NCBI RefSeq assembly: GCF_029714325.1
Contig: NZ_CP121666.1
Coordinates: forward strand, 2,852,001-2,916,000
Direction: 5' to 3'
DNA length: 64,000 bases
Source: Bradyrhizobium sp. CB1717
GTDB lineage: Bacteria > Pseudomonadota > Alphaproteobacteria > Rhizobiales > Xanthobacteraceae
How positions within the stretch are numbered: position 1 is the first letter of the stretch; every line of letters begins with the position of its first letter. Below, in pieces: positions 44,566-54,074 of the stretch. The notes under the pieces are model-generated. The model worked only from the letters and a program-made list of their open reading frames with translations. It was not told where the DNA came from and ran no database searches. The position numbers and the translations under genes were made by a program.

Positions 44566-45335
44566 TGCCGCGCCCTCGTGGCCGGCGTCGTCGCAAATAC
44601 CTGCGGCTGCCCGAATGGATCGAGCTGCTGCCGCAACTGCTGAGGCGGAGGACGCCGCACCTCGCGGTGCCGCTTCTTCGCCTTGGGCTTGGTCGCCTTG
44701 CTCTCCGGCTTGCTGGCGTTGGCCTTCACGTCGGCCTTGGGCTTCGCCGGCGGATCCTTCGAGGCCGTGGTGGCGGGATCGTTCAGTGCGGCCAGTTTGG
44801 CGGAGGCGACGTCGAGCGCGGAGGAGACCAGAGCAGCACTGGGATCAGCCGGCGTCGGCACGCTGGCGGTTGCGGCAGGCTTGGTCTCGGAAATTGACGC
44901 CGTGGTGTCGGCGGGCGTGAGCGTGTCTGTCGCGGCGGGCGCTGCGGCTTCCGTCGTGGTCTCGGCCTTGGACGGCTCGGTGGCCGGGATGTCAGCCGCG
45001 GGTGCGGCGACCTGCGGTGCCGCCGTTTCGGCCTCGCTTGTTACCGGGGTCGTCTGCTCAGGCTCCTGGGCCGGCAATCCGATGGTCGGCACCCGATCGC
45101 GCAGCGTTGGCGCGGGCTCGGCCGGCTCCGGCTCTGCGCGCAAGGCCGCGAGCACCGGCTGGGCCGGCTCGGAGGCTTGTGCGAACACCTGCTCCTGCGG
45201 GCCGTTCCGCCAGGAGGGATTGCTGACATACTGCTCATGGGTCGCCCGCAGCAGCGCGGCGGCCCCTAGGCCGAACACCAGGATGGAGGTTGACAGCACG
45301 ATCGCGGCAAACAGGAAGCGAAAGCCGGGAAGCAT
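44566..45335 (-). CDS. Ala/Pro/Thr-rich membrane-anchored protein
   Basis: About 256 residues from the ATG at 45335; a longer form with a TTG start at 45446 is also open. One transmembrane segment follows at once (FLFAAIVLSTSILVFGLGAAAL). The rest is low complexity, rich in Ala, Pro, Thr and Glu (PEPAEPAPT, ATEPSKAETTTEAAAPA), becoming Lys-rich and then Arg/Pro/Gln-rich near the end (RHREVRRPPPQQLRQQL). Extracytoplasmic, tail perhaps spanning the periplasm. I do not recognise a domain. The upstream neighbour on the other strand is an L,D-transpeptidase, so an envelope role is a reasonable guess only. Confidence 0.6.
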
Positions 45336-45700
45336 CGGACGGGTTACGAATTTCCGCCCCGGCGGGTGGCGACCGGGACCCAAGAGCCATCTGAACGCGG
45401 TGACGGTACTGCTTGCCGCGTTCGCCACGCGGGGATCGGAGCTCAAAGCGGCGGCGAATCAGGCTGATTCGAACATACCGCAACGATTCCGGCCCATTCC
45501 CTAAAAATCGGGGCCGAAGCTCCGGCAATTGACGGCGCGATGCGATTTCCGCCCCGTGATGCAACGGGGCAACGGTAATCTTGCGGATCACAAATCGGCA
45601 AATCCGGCGCAAACCGGCCTGATATGTCTTGAATGTGCCGCTATCTTCGGTCATCTGGCCGTTAACGGTCCTGATGGGGCCCCGGGGCTATACAAGAGCG
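45336..45700. other. Divergent intergenic region
   Basis: 365 bp between the Ala/Pro-rich protein and the L,D-transpeptidase, which are divergent. The minus-strand frame of the former stays open to 45446, so part of this stretch could be its N-terminus. No repeat, stem-loop or recognisable box was noticed. Confidence 0.4.
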
Positions 45701-46906
45701 ATGATGATCAAACATTTTCTGACGATATGCGCTGCCGCAACAGTCGCTGCGGCGGGAACCTCGCTCGTGCAGGCTCAAAGCTATCCGGTCCAGCAGGCGC
45801 CGGGCTACGGCGCCCCGTCCGAATACCGCCCCGGCGACCGCACGCCGAATTTCGACGCGCTGGACGACGAAGACGACGCGATGCCGCAGGCGTCGCTGCC
45901 GCCGCCCGGCCCGGGTGGTCCGATCACCTCGCCCAACGATCCGCGCTACGGCCGCCCCGCCGGCCCGCCGGTCTACTCCGCCGCTCCGCCGCAGGGGCCG
46001 GTGATGTCGCCGGATGATCCCCGTTATGGCCGTCCGGCCGGCGCTCCGCCGGTTTATTCGGCGGCTCCGCCGCAGGGCCCCGTGATGTCGCCCGACGATC
46101 CCCGCTACGGCCGCCCCGCCGGTCCGCCGCCGGTGATCTATGCCGACCGTCCGGCCCAGGCACCCGCGGGCGACGGCTTGCGTCCGCCGGAAGCAGTCGG
46201 TGGTCCCGCCGCGACCGGAACGGTCCAGGCCGGGCAGCCGCCCGTCGGCGCCGATGGCCGGCCGATGACGTTGGCCTCGCTGCCGCCCGAGGAGCAGCCG
46301 GATGCCGCGCCGGTGCAGCTGCCGCCGAACTTGCGCCGCCAGGAGGTCTCGTTCCAGACCAAGGAGCCGGCCGGCACGCTCGTGGTCGATACGCCCAACA
46401 CCTACCTCTATTACGTGCTCGGAGGCGGTCGCGCGATCCGCTACGGCGTCCGCGTCGGCCGCGACGGTTTCACCTGGACCGGCGTGCAGAAGATCACCCG
46501 CAAGGCGGAGTGGCCGGATTGGCATCCGCCGACCGAGATGATCGAGCGTCAGCCCTATCTGCCGCGCTTCATGGCCGGCGGCCCCGGCAATCCGCTCGGC
46601 GCCCGCGCGATGTATCTCGGCTCGACCGTCTACCGCATCCACGGCACCAATCAGCCCTCGACCATCGGCAAGTTCGTGTCGTCCGGCTGTATCGGCATGC
46701 TGAACGAGGACGTCTCGGACCTGTTCGATCGCGTCAAGGTCGGCACCCGCGTGGTCGTGATGCCGGGTGGCCCGCCGCCGGGAACGGCGACCGCGTCCGC
46801 AGCGCCCGCGCCGGCTCCGGCTCCGATGTCGGCCCAGGCCGGCCCGGTCCCCGGTACGCAGCCGACGGTGGTGCCGCCGCTGCCCGCCCCGGTCACCGTG
46901 CGCTAA
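45701..46906 (+). CDS. L,D-transpeptidase (YkuD domain) with Pro-rich tandem repeats
   Basis: 401 residues: signal peptide (cleavage near SLVQAQ), a Pro/Gly-rich region with three near-identical tandem units of about 27 residues (each containing DDPRYGRPAG and VYSAAPPQ, around residues 74-150), and a YkuD catalytic domain at about 220-350. The catalytic segment is IHGTNQPSTIGKFVSSGCIG with Cys330 in SGCIG and the upstream His. It forms 3-3 crosslinks in peptidoglycan or attaches proteins to it. The ATG at 45701 lies upstream of an MMIKHF start; the frame begins further upstream without a signal. The start region lacks a strong ribosome site. A terminator hairpin follows. Confidence 0.9.
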   Translation: MMIKHFLTICAAATVAAAGTSLVQAQSYPVQQAPGYGAPSEYRPGDRTPNFDALDDEDDAMPQASLPPPGPGGPITSPNDPRYGRPAGPPVYSAAPPQGPVMSPDDPRYGRPAGAPPVYSAAPPQGPVMSPDDPRYGRPAGPPPVIYADRPAQAPAGDGLRPPEAVGGPAATGTVQAGQPPVGADGRPMTLASLPPEEQPDAAPVQLPPNLRRQEVSFQTKEPAGTLVVDTPNTYLYYVLGGGRAIRYGVRVGRDGFTWTGVQKITRKAEWPDWHPPTEMIERQPYLPRFMAGGPGNPLGARAMYLGSTVYRIHGTNQPSTIGKFVSSGCIGMLNEDVSDLFDRVKVGTRVVVMPGGPPPGTATASAAPAPAPAPMSAQAGPVPGTQPTVVPPLPAPVTVR

Positions 46907-46932
46907 GCGCTTCGTCTATACCCAGCTTGCAG

Positions 46933-46959
46933 AAAGGGCGTGCCGTCGGCACGCCCTTT
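46933..46959. terminator. Bidirectional-type terminator hairpin
   Basis: AAAGGGCGTGCCG-T-CGGCACGCCCTTT is a perfect 13-bp stem with a one-base centre and a short T-rich stretch on the plus side. It lies between the stop of the L,D-transpeptidase gene (46906) and the stop of the convergent dehydrogenase gene (46965), so it can serve both. Confidence 0.8.
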
Positions 46960-46964
46960 TCGTT

Positions 46965-47927
46965 TCAGGCCAGCTTGCGCGGCAGCGCGCTGCCCTTGGT
47001 GAAGGCGTCGATCGCGTCGACCATCTGGCCGTAATGGATGCGCAACCCGTCCTCGGTCGCGTAGCCGAGATGCGGCGTCAGCACGAGGTTGTCCAGCTTG
47101 CGGAAGGGATGGTCGACCGGCAGCGGCTCGATTGAGAACACGTCGATGCCGGCGCCCGCGATCTTGCGCTGCTGCAAGGCTTCCAGCAGCGCCTGCTCGT
47201 CCACGATCGGCCCGCGTGCGGTGTTGACGAGGAAGGCCGTCGGCTTCATCCGCGCGAGATCGGCGCGGCCGACGAGGCCACGCGAGCGATCGCTCAGCAC
47301 CACATGGATGGTGACGATGTCGGCCTTGGCGAACAGGTCCTCCTTGGTGGCGTAGCCGACGCCGGTCGCCGCGCACTTCTCGGGCGTGAGGTTCGGGCTC
47401 CAGGCGATCACGTTCATGCCGAACGCCTTGGCAATGCCCGCCATCTTGCTGCCGAGCTTGCCGAGACCGACGATGCCGAGCGTCATCCCCTCGATCTCGA
47501 CGCCGGCAAAGGTCTGCCAGGGCTCGCCGGCATGCATCCGCGCATTCTCGCGGCCGATGCCGCGGGTCAGCTCCAGGATCAGGCCCATGGCCAGCGGTGC
47601 CGTGGGATCGCGCGAATATTGCGTGCCGCCGATCGCGACGCCCTTCGCCTTCGCAGCCTCCATGTCGATCGCGGCGTTGCGCATGCCCGATGTCAGCAGC
47701 AGCTTCAGCTTCGGCAGGTTATCGAAGAGGTTCTTGGGAAACGCCGTGCGTTCGCGCATCGCGCAGATGATCTCGAAATCGGCCAGCGCACTGGCAGCCG
47801 CCTGCTCCGAGGCGAAGGGATGGTTGAACACGGTGACGTCGACGCGATCGGACAATTTCGGCCAATCGGCGACATCGAGAGCGAGTTTGAAATAGTCGTC
47901 GAGAATTGCGCAGCGCAGCCGGCTCAT
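46965..47927 (-). CDS. D-2-hydroxyacid dehydrogenase family protein
   Basis: 320 residues. The NAD site is LGIVGLGKLGSKMAGIAKAF with the next-strand Trp/Ser start IAWSPNLTPE (NAD or NADP unclear). Catalytic Arg is in LVNTARGPIVDEQALLEALQ, Glu in GIDVFSIEPLPVDHPFRK, and His in LVLTPHLGYATEDGL. The N-terminal catalytic lobe includes FEIICAMRERTAFPKNLFDN. Phosphoglycerate dehydrogenase-like; the substrate cannot be assigned. It is unrelated in context to the similar GhrA-like gene in the importer operon. Confidence 0.88.
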   Translation of the reverse strand: MSRLRCAILDDYFKLALDVADWPKLSDRVDVTVFNHPFASEQAAASALADFEIICAMRERTAFPKNLFDNLPKLKLLLTSGMRNAAIDMEAAKAKGVAIGGTQYSRDPTAPLAMGLILELTRGIGRENARMHAGEPWQTFAGVEIEGMTLGIVGLGKLGSKMAGIAKAFGMNVIAWSPNLTPEKCAATGVGYATKEDLFAKADIVTIHVVLSDRSRGLVGRADLARMKPTAFLVNTARGPIVDEQALLEALQQRKIAGAGIDVFSIEPLPVDHPFRKLDNLVLTPHLGYATEDGLRIHYGQMVDAIDAFTKGSALPRKLA

Positions 47928-48059
47928 CAGCGTTCATCCATGGCGAGAGGTGACGGCGCTGGGCGGGTGGCGCCATCGTCGGAACCGGGCCATGGTTGCG
48001 CGCAATCAGCCTCGTGCGCAAGCAGCCTGCGTCTTCAAAAATCCGATAGGGAGGGAGCT

Positions 48060-48275
48060 TTAGAGGTCCCGGGGCTTCAGCCGGATCGGCGCATCCATGC
48101 CATGCTTGGCGCGCCAGGCAGGGCCGGGGCCGCGCATGTAGTGCAGTTCGGGCCGGTAGGGGTTGAAGGCGGTGGTGAAGAAGCGCTTCCAGAAGGCCTT
48201 GATCTCCGAGGCGAACCCGGAGACGTGCCCGGCTTCTGCCGGAACGGGAAGGGAATGGGTCTCGATCAGAGCCAT
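48060..48275 (-). CDS. Small basic protein of unknown function
   Basis: 71 residues from the ATG at 48275 (site GCGAGG-like, modest). The sequence has an acidic/hydrophobic start (MALIETHSLPVPAEAG) and a helical, aromatic middle (FASEIKAFWKRFFTTAFNPYRPELHYMRGPGPAWRA). I know short proteins of this type only as conserved hypotheticals of Bradyrhizobium. No motif. The gene is alone between the D-2-hydroxyacid dehydrogenase gene and ettA. Confidence 0.55.
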   Translation of the reverse strand: MALIETHSLPVPAEAGHVSGFASEIKAFWKRFFTTAFNPYRPELHYMRGPGPAWRAKHGMDAPIRLKPRDL

Positions 48276-48508
48276 GATGCGGCCTCGCTGTGCTCCCCGT
48301 TCGTTCTGACGGGCGGCGCTGTTTCCGCGCGAAACCGAGCTTTGGCCTGCTTTATTAAAAAATGGTTTCAATTGTCCGGATCGGTGGCCGGATGGTGTCC
48401 GTCCCGTATTCATCCGTGGTGAACGGAGGGAAAACGTTGCCCTTTGGGGGCGGGATCGTTACATCGGCGGCAAGCAAATTTCCTCAAATCGAAGGTTTCA
48501 CGGGACCG

Positions 48509-50158
<1,650 letters not shown>

Positions 50159-50165
50159 TTTCGGC

Positions 50166-51392
50166 ATGATGCGGCGGGCGCTCATCGCTGCGGTGATCCT
50201 GGTCACCTGCGGCTGGTCGTCCGCCCGCGCCGCCGACGCGGCCTTCACGCAGTTTATCGCCTCGCTCTGGCCGGAGGCGCAGGCCGCCGGCGTCTCGCGC
50301 GCGACGTTCGACGGAGAGACGCGCGGGCTCGAGCCCGACTACAAGCTGCCCGATCTGATCCTGCCGGGCCGGCCCGCAACCGGCGCGCCGTCGCAAGCCG
50401 AGTTCGTGCAGGTGCCGGCCGACTACGTCAAGGACGCTTCGATCGCGCGGCTGGCCGGCGAGGGACAGCGGCTCTTGCAAAAATATCGTCCGGCGCTGAC
50501 CGAGATCGAGAAGAGCTCCGGCGTGCCCGCGACCGTCATGCTGGCGATCTGGGGACGCGAGACCGACTATGGCCGCTATACGCTGCCTTACGATCTCGTA
50601 CGTGTGCTGGCGACGCAGGCCTATGTCGGGCGGCGCAAGGATCAGTATCGCAGCGAATTCATTCTCTCGCTAAAAATCCTCGGCGAAGGCGTGGTGACGC
50701 GCAAGGACATGCGCTCGTCCTGGGCGGGCGCCACCGGACTCACGCAGTTCCTGCCGTCGGAGTATTACAAGCACGGCGTCGACTTCGACCGCGATGGTCG
50801 CATCGACATCTGGCATTCGGTGCCGGACGCGCTGGCCTCGGCCGCGCAGCAGCTCGTCAACAAGGGCTGGCAGAGCGGCGTGCGCTGGGCCTACGAGGTG
50901 CAGGCACCGGCGAAGGTCGATTGCACGACGGGCGTGCCCGAGGTGACGAAGCCGATCGGCCAGTGGCTGCGTGAAGGCTTCGTGCCGGTGCGCGGGCAAA
51001 AGCTCAGCGCCGCAGAGCAGGCGCAGCCGGCCTCGCTGCTTCAGCCCGAAGGCATCTATGGTCCGTCCTTCCTCACGACGAAGAACTATTTCGTCATCAA
51101 GGAATACAACTTCTCAGACCTCTACGTGCTGTTCGTCGGCCATCTCAGCGATCGCATGACGAGCCCGCTGCCGTTCGCGACGCCCTGGTCGGCCTCCAAG
51201 CAGTTGCGCACCAAGGATGTCGAGACCATGCAGCGCGGGCTCACCCGCGTCGGGCTCTACAAGGACAAGATCGACGGCAAGGCCGGCATGCAGACGCGTG
51301 CCGCGCTCGGCGCCTATCAGAAGTCGGCGGGACTCAAGGTCGATTGCTGGCCGAGCGAAGAGGTGCTGCGCTCGATCCAGGCGGCGCGCTAA
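50166..51392 (+). CDS. Lytic murein transglycosylase (MltB type) with C-terminal PG-binding domain
   Basis: 408 residues, signal peptide (cleavage after RAADA). Catalytic Glu132 is in AIWGRETDYGRYTL, followed by ATGLTQFLPSEYYKHG and DFDRDGRIDIWHSVPDALAS, typical of MltB/Slt35. A peptidoglycan-binding_1 domain closes the protein (VETMQRGLTRVGLYKDKIDG...ALGAYQKSAGL). It cleaves the glycan strand with formation of 1,6-anhydro ends. It starts 7 bp after the ettA stop; this may be coincidental, as ettA and mltB are not known partners. Confidence 0.93.
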   Translation: MMRRALIAAVILVTCGWSSARAADAAFTQFIASLWPEAQAAGVSRATFDGETRGLEPDYKLPDLILPGRPATGAPSQAEFVQVPADYVKDASIARLAGEGQRLLQKYRPALTEIEKSSGVPATVMLAIWGRETDYGRYTLPYDLVRVLATQAYVGRRKDQYRSEFILSLKILGEGVVTRKDMRSSWAGATGLTQFLPSEYYKHGVDFDRDGRIDIWHSVPDALASAAQQLVNKGWQSGVRWAYEVQAPAKVDCTTGVPEVTKPIGQWLREGFVPVRGQKLSAAEQAQPASLLQPEGIYGPSFLTTKNYFVIKEYNFSDLYVLFVGHLSDRMTSPLPFATPWSASKQLRTKDVETMQRGLTRVGLYKDKIDGKAGMQTRAALGAYQKSAGLKVDCWPSEEVLRSIQAAR

Positions 51393-51499
51393 CGCACGAT
51401 CGGAAAAGTGCGAAGCGGTTTTCCGGAAAGATCATGCGTAAACAACAACCTGAAGCTTGACGATTCATCCAAATCTCATCGCGCTTTAGCGTCTCACCA

Positions 51500-51533
51500 A
51501 AGAAAAAGCCCGGCCGATGCTCTCGGCCGGGCT
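51500..51533 (-). terminator. Intrinsic terminator for the small secreted protein gene
   Basis: On the minus strand a stem AGCCCGGCCGA-N5-TCGGCCGGGCT is followed by TTTTTCTTT, a standard intrinsic terminator. It lies 36 bp after the stop of the gene at 51569-51850. Confidence 0.85.
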
Positions 51534-51568
51534 CTTGATCGCGGCGCGCATGCGCCAGGGCGATCAGA

Positions 51569-51850
51569 TCAGTAGCAGACGCGAACCGGGCGGCTGACCC
51601 AGCCGTAGCCGTCCCAATAGCGCTCACGACGCCAGTAGCAGGGCGCGGGCGGCGGGGGCTCGGCCACGTAAACGGGGCCGCCATAGGCGGGACGGCTCGA
51701 CGCGATGGCACCGCCGACGATGGCGCCGCCGATCAGGCCGGCTGCGATGCCGGCGCCGATGTTGTCACCGGCTTTGGCGGACGGAGCGGCGGTCACCAGC
51801 GAACCGGCGACCGTCGCAACCGTGAGGGCGGCAACTAAAGTCTTCTTCAT
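51569..51850 (-). CDS. Small secreted glycine-zipper-like protein, paralog A
   Basis: 93 residues: signal peptide (VTAAPSAKA), a Gly/Ala/Ile-rich helix (IGAGIAAGLIGGAIVGGAI) and a C-terminal tail with YRRERYWDGYGWVSRPVRVCY-like composition (CYWRRERYWDGYG then WVSRPVRVC). A second gene at 52087-52407 has the same layout and tail. The two share the order zipper helix, aromatic/Gly linker, Cys-x-Trp and an Arg/Val-rich end. Exported or membrane-associated; function unknown. Terminated by the hairpin at 51500-51533. Confidence 0.78.
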   Translation of the reverse strand: MKKTLVAALTVATVAGSLVTAAPSAKAGDNIGAGIAAGLIGGAIVGGAIASSRPAYGGPVYVAEPPPPAPCYWRRERYWDGYGWVSRPVRVCY

Positions 51851-52086
51851 GCTCTTGGCTCTCCTGGGAGATGGGTTCCTCTTGTTAGAGGCGCCCGGGG
51901 TTCAAAGGTTCACGCACACTCTGATGGAATTGGCCCTGCGGCTAGGAAGCGCGCAAATGGTCAATCCACGGTAAACGCACACGGAGCTGTGACGAGAAAA
52001 AGCGGTCTTTTTCGGGCTCCAAGATGAACGGCATATCCGTAGTCAACCGGTCCGGCAACTGGTGCAAACGAGCCGGCTCGAGGGTC

Positions 52087-52407
52087 TCAGCCGCAAACCC
52101 GGACGCGGCGGACGCGCCAAGCGTATCCGTCCCAGAAGCGCTGCTTCTGCCAGACGCAGCCGCCGTAATAGTCGTCGGCGACATATCCCGGGCCCGGCGC
52201 ATAGTAGCGGGGCGGGTAGTAGCCCGGTTCGTAATAGCCGGGGCCTGGTCCGTAATAATACGGAGAGGCCAGCGCGCCGCCCACGATGGCGCCGCCGATG
52301 ATTCCCGCCGCCACGCCGGCAGCGACGCCACGCTGGGCATGGGCCGGGGTTCCGGCCGTCAGGGCCAATATGGCGAGGGCAGCGACTGCCAGAAGCGACT
52401 TCTTCAT
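52087..52407 (-). CDS. Small secreted glycine-zipper-like protein, paralog B
   Basis: 106 residues: signal peptide ending PAHAQ, a zipper helix GVAAGVAAGIIGGAIVGGAL, a Tyr/Pro/Gly-rich linker (YYYGPGPGYYEPGYYPPR) and the tail CVWQKQRFWDGYAW then RVRRVRVC. It is a tandem paralog of the gene at 51569-51850, on the same strand, about 240 bp upstream. The ATG at 52407 gives the signal peptide; a longer frame up to 52488 does not. Function unknown. Confidence 0.75.
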   Translation of the reverse strand: MKKSLLAVAALAILALTAGTPAHAQRGVAAGVAAGIIGGAIVGGALASPYYYGPGPGYYEPGYYPPRYYAPGPGYVADDYYGGCVWQKQRFWDGYAWRVRRVRVCG

Positions 52408-52541
52408 CAATTGGACCTTTCGCACAAGCACGCGGGAACTCTTTGGGGCAGAGTTCCATACTTCGTTTGAATGATCAATGAACGGCACCTTTGCCGGGGG
52501 CGACCAATTGGTATGGACCGCAGGTCTGCCAGGAGACGGTG

Positions 52542-52844
52542 ATGGGCAACGCGATGATCAATGCATTGATTGCGGCCGGGGTCATCTTTGCAATCGGCTA
52601 CGGCTGGATCTCCCATCTCCAGAACCGTCAGCGCCGCTCGCGCGCAGGGGCCGGCGGTGACGGTGGGGGTGCGGGCGACAGCTATTCGGGGAGCAGCGAC
52701 GGCTTCTCGCTGGGCAGCTGGTTCTCCAGCGACAGTTCGGGCAGTTCGACGGACAGCTGCAGCTGCTCCAGCAGCGACAGCGGCAGCAGTGGCGGAGATT
52801 GCGGGGGCGGCAGCGACGGTGGGGGAGGCGGTGGCGGCGACTAA
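52542..52844 (+). CDS. Small membrane protein with Ser/Gly/Cys-rich tail
   Basis: 100 residues with CAGGAGACGGTG before the ATG at 52542. One N-terminal hydrophobic helix (INALIAAGVIFAIGYGW) is followed by a charged stretch (QNRQRRSRA) and then a low-complexity tail of Ser, Gly, Asp and three Cys (SSTDSCSCSSSDSG, GGDCGGGSDGGGGGGG). Positive-inside logic would place the tail in the cytoplasm if the helix is N-out. Function unknown. Codon pattern suggests it is real; it is alone between the paralog pair and bfd. Confidence 0.65.
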   Translation: MGNAMINALIAAGVIFAIGYGWISHLQNRQRRSRAGAGGDGGGAGDSYSGSSDGFSLGSWFSSDSSGSSTDSCSCSSSDSGSSGGDCGGGSDGGGGGGGD

Positions 52845-52876
52845 GCGTGCAACCTTGATCCACCGCAATACCTTAT

Positions 52877-52893
52877 TTTAGAGCCGTTCTAGG
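52877..52893. promoter_or_regulatory. Imperfect Irr/ICE-type box upstream of bfd
   Basis: TTTAGAGCCGTTCTAGG resembles the 17-bp palindrome TTTAGAA-N3-TTCTAAA found perfectly at 53349-53365. It is a weaker match, with substitutions in both arms. It lies 109 bp before the bfd start, in an AT-richer stretch. This fits iron-responsive regulation by Irr (family knowledge from Bradyrhizobium) but is unproven. Confidence 0.5.
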
Positions 52894-53002
52894 CTGTTTC
52901 CAGGCCAGTTTGGAATAGCTTCAAATACCGGTTTTTCCCTTTGCATCCGGCTGGCCCGTTAAATATCGATGATGGCGCATCACCGAAGGGCCTGCCGCTT
53001 CC

Positions 53003-53275
53003 ATGATCGTTTGTTCCTGTAACGTGTTGAGCGATGATGATATCCGCGCCGCCGTCGCCGAGTCCGACGACGCCGTGCGTCATGCCAAGCAGGTCTATGG
53101 ATGTCTCGGCTGTAGCGCCGAATGCGGCCGCTGCGCCCGGACCATCAAGACCATCATCGACGAAGCGCTTGGCCCCTGCGCCAAGTCCTGCTGCGCCGGC
53201 TGTCCGCATACCCACACCGTGGCTGCCAATGACGAGACGTCCGAGCTCGCCGAATTCGCCCTCGCGGCCTGCTGA
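53003..53275 (+). CDS. bfd: Bacterioferritin-associated ferredoxin (Bfd-like)
   Basis: 90 residues. Binds a [2Fe-2S] cluster through a CxC at residues 4 and 6 (VCSC) and a CxxC at 41-44 in ECGRCARTIKTIIDEAL, which aligns with the QCGKCVRAAREVMEDEL region of E. coli Bfd. It donates electrons to bacterioferritin to release iron. Compared with E. coli, two extra Cys are present (34 and 37 in YGCLGC), and the C-terminal half has a Cys-rich tail, PCAKSCCAGCPHTH. Bacterioferritin follows 133 bp downstream, and both have Irr-like boxes upstream. Confidence 0.88.
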   Translation: MIVCSCNVLSDDDIRAAVAESDDAVRHAKQVYGCLGCSAECGRCARTIKTIIDEALGPCAKSCCAGCPHTHTVAANDETSELAEFALAAC

Positions 53276-53348
53276 AAACTTCCGCAACTCCGGCTGAGCT
53301 TTTCCCCGGCTGCGTTCCCGTAGCTGGTTGCCCTCATTCGTAAAGTGA

Positions 53349-53365
53349 TTTAGAAGCGTTCTAAA
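53349..53365. promoter_or_regulatory. Perfect Irr/ICE-type iron box upstream of bfr
   Basis: TTTAGAA-GCG-TTCTAAA is a perfect palindrome with 7-bp arms, 43 bp before the bfr start codon. It matches the iron control element bound by Irr in rhizobia as I remember it. Irr accumulates under iron limitation and represses storage genes such as bfr through such elements. Confidence 0.7.
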
Positions 53366-53408
53366 TTCTGTTTAGGGCCGATTTGGACTGCAAGAGCTGG
53401 AGTGAACC

Positions 53409-53897
53409 ATGCAGGGCGACGCAAAAGTCATCGACTATCTCAACAAGGCACTGCGTCACGAGCTGACTGCGATCAACCAGTACTGGCTCCACTATCGCTT
53501 CCTCGACAATTGGGGCCTCCTCGACATGGCCAAGGTCTGGCGCAAGGAGTCCATCGAGGAGATGGAGCACGCTGACAAGCTCACAGCGCGCATCCTGTTC
53601 TTCGACGGCTTCCCGAACATGCAGGTGCTCGATCCCCTGCGCATCGGCCAGAACGTCAAGGAGATCATCGAGTGCGATCTCGCCGCCGAGATGAGCGCGC
53701 GCGCGCTCTATCAGGAAGCGGCCACCTATTGCCACGGCGTCAAGGACTACGTCACGCGCGACCTGTTCGAAAAGCTGATGAGCGATGAGGAGCATCACAT
53801 CGACTTCCTCGAAACCCAGCTCGACCTGATCGGCCGCATCGGCCTCGAGCTCTACACCCAGAAGCACGTCGGCGGGCTCGAGGGCGAGGGGCATTGA
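53409..53897 (+). CDS. bfr: Bacterioferritin
   Basis: 162 residues, complete ferritin-like four-helix bundle. Ferroxidase ligands fall at canonical positions: Glu18, Glu51, His54, Glu94, Glu127 and His130. The haem-ligand methionine is Met52. It stores iron as a mineral inside a 24-mer. GGAGTG lies upstream of the ATG. It follows bfd and is preceded by a perfect iron box. Confidence 0.95.
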   Translation: MQGDAKVIDYLNKALRHELTAINQYWLHYRFLDNWGLLDMAKVWRKESIEEMEHADKLTARILFFDGFPNMQVLDPLRIGQNVKEIIECDLAAEMSARALYQEAATYCHGVKDYVTRDLFEKLMSDEEHHIDFLETQLDLIGRIGLELYTQKHVGGLEGEGH

Positions 53898-53923
53898 GCT
53901 CCGGCGCTAGCCGCATACCCGGT

Positions 53924-54061
53924 GTCGTCCCGGCGAAGGCCGGGACCCATACCGCGTGATCTATCTGCAAGCGCCGGTGTTAGTACCGCGGGACAAGTTC
54001 ACTACCAACTTCCGCCAAACCCCTCCCTGGGGTTATGGGTCCCGGTCTTCGCCGGGACGAC
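53924..54061. repeat. Palindromic repeat, GTCGTCCTGGCGAAAGCC family, copy 2
   Basis: Left arm GTCGTCCCGGCGAAGGCCGG then GACCCAT; right arm ATGGGTCCCGGTCTTCGCC then GGGACGAC. It is a diverged relative of the element at 40404-40521 (CCTGGCGAAAGCCAGG versus CCCGGCGAAGGCCGGG), with a longer centre. It sits between bfr and the convergent flavoprotein gene. Confidence 0.78.
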
Positions 54062-54074
54062 GGCTGTAAGTCAC

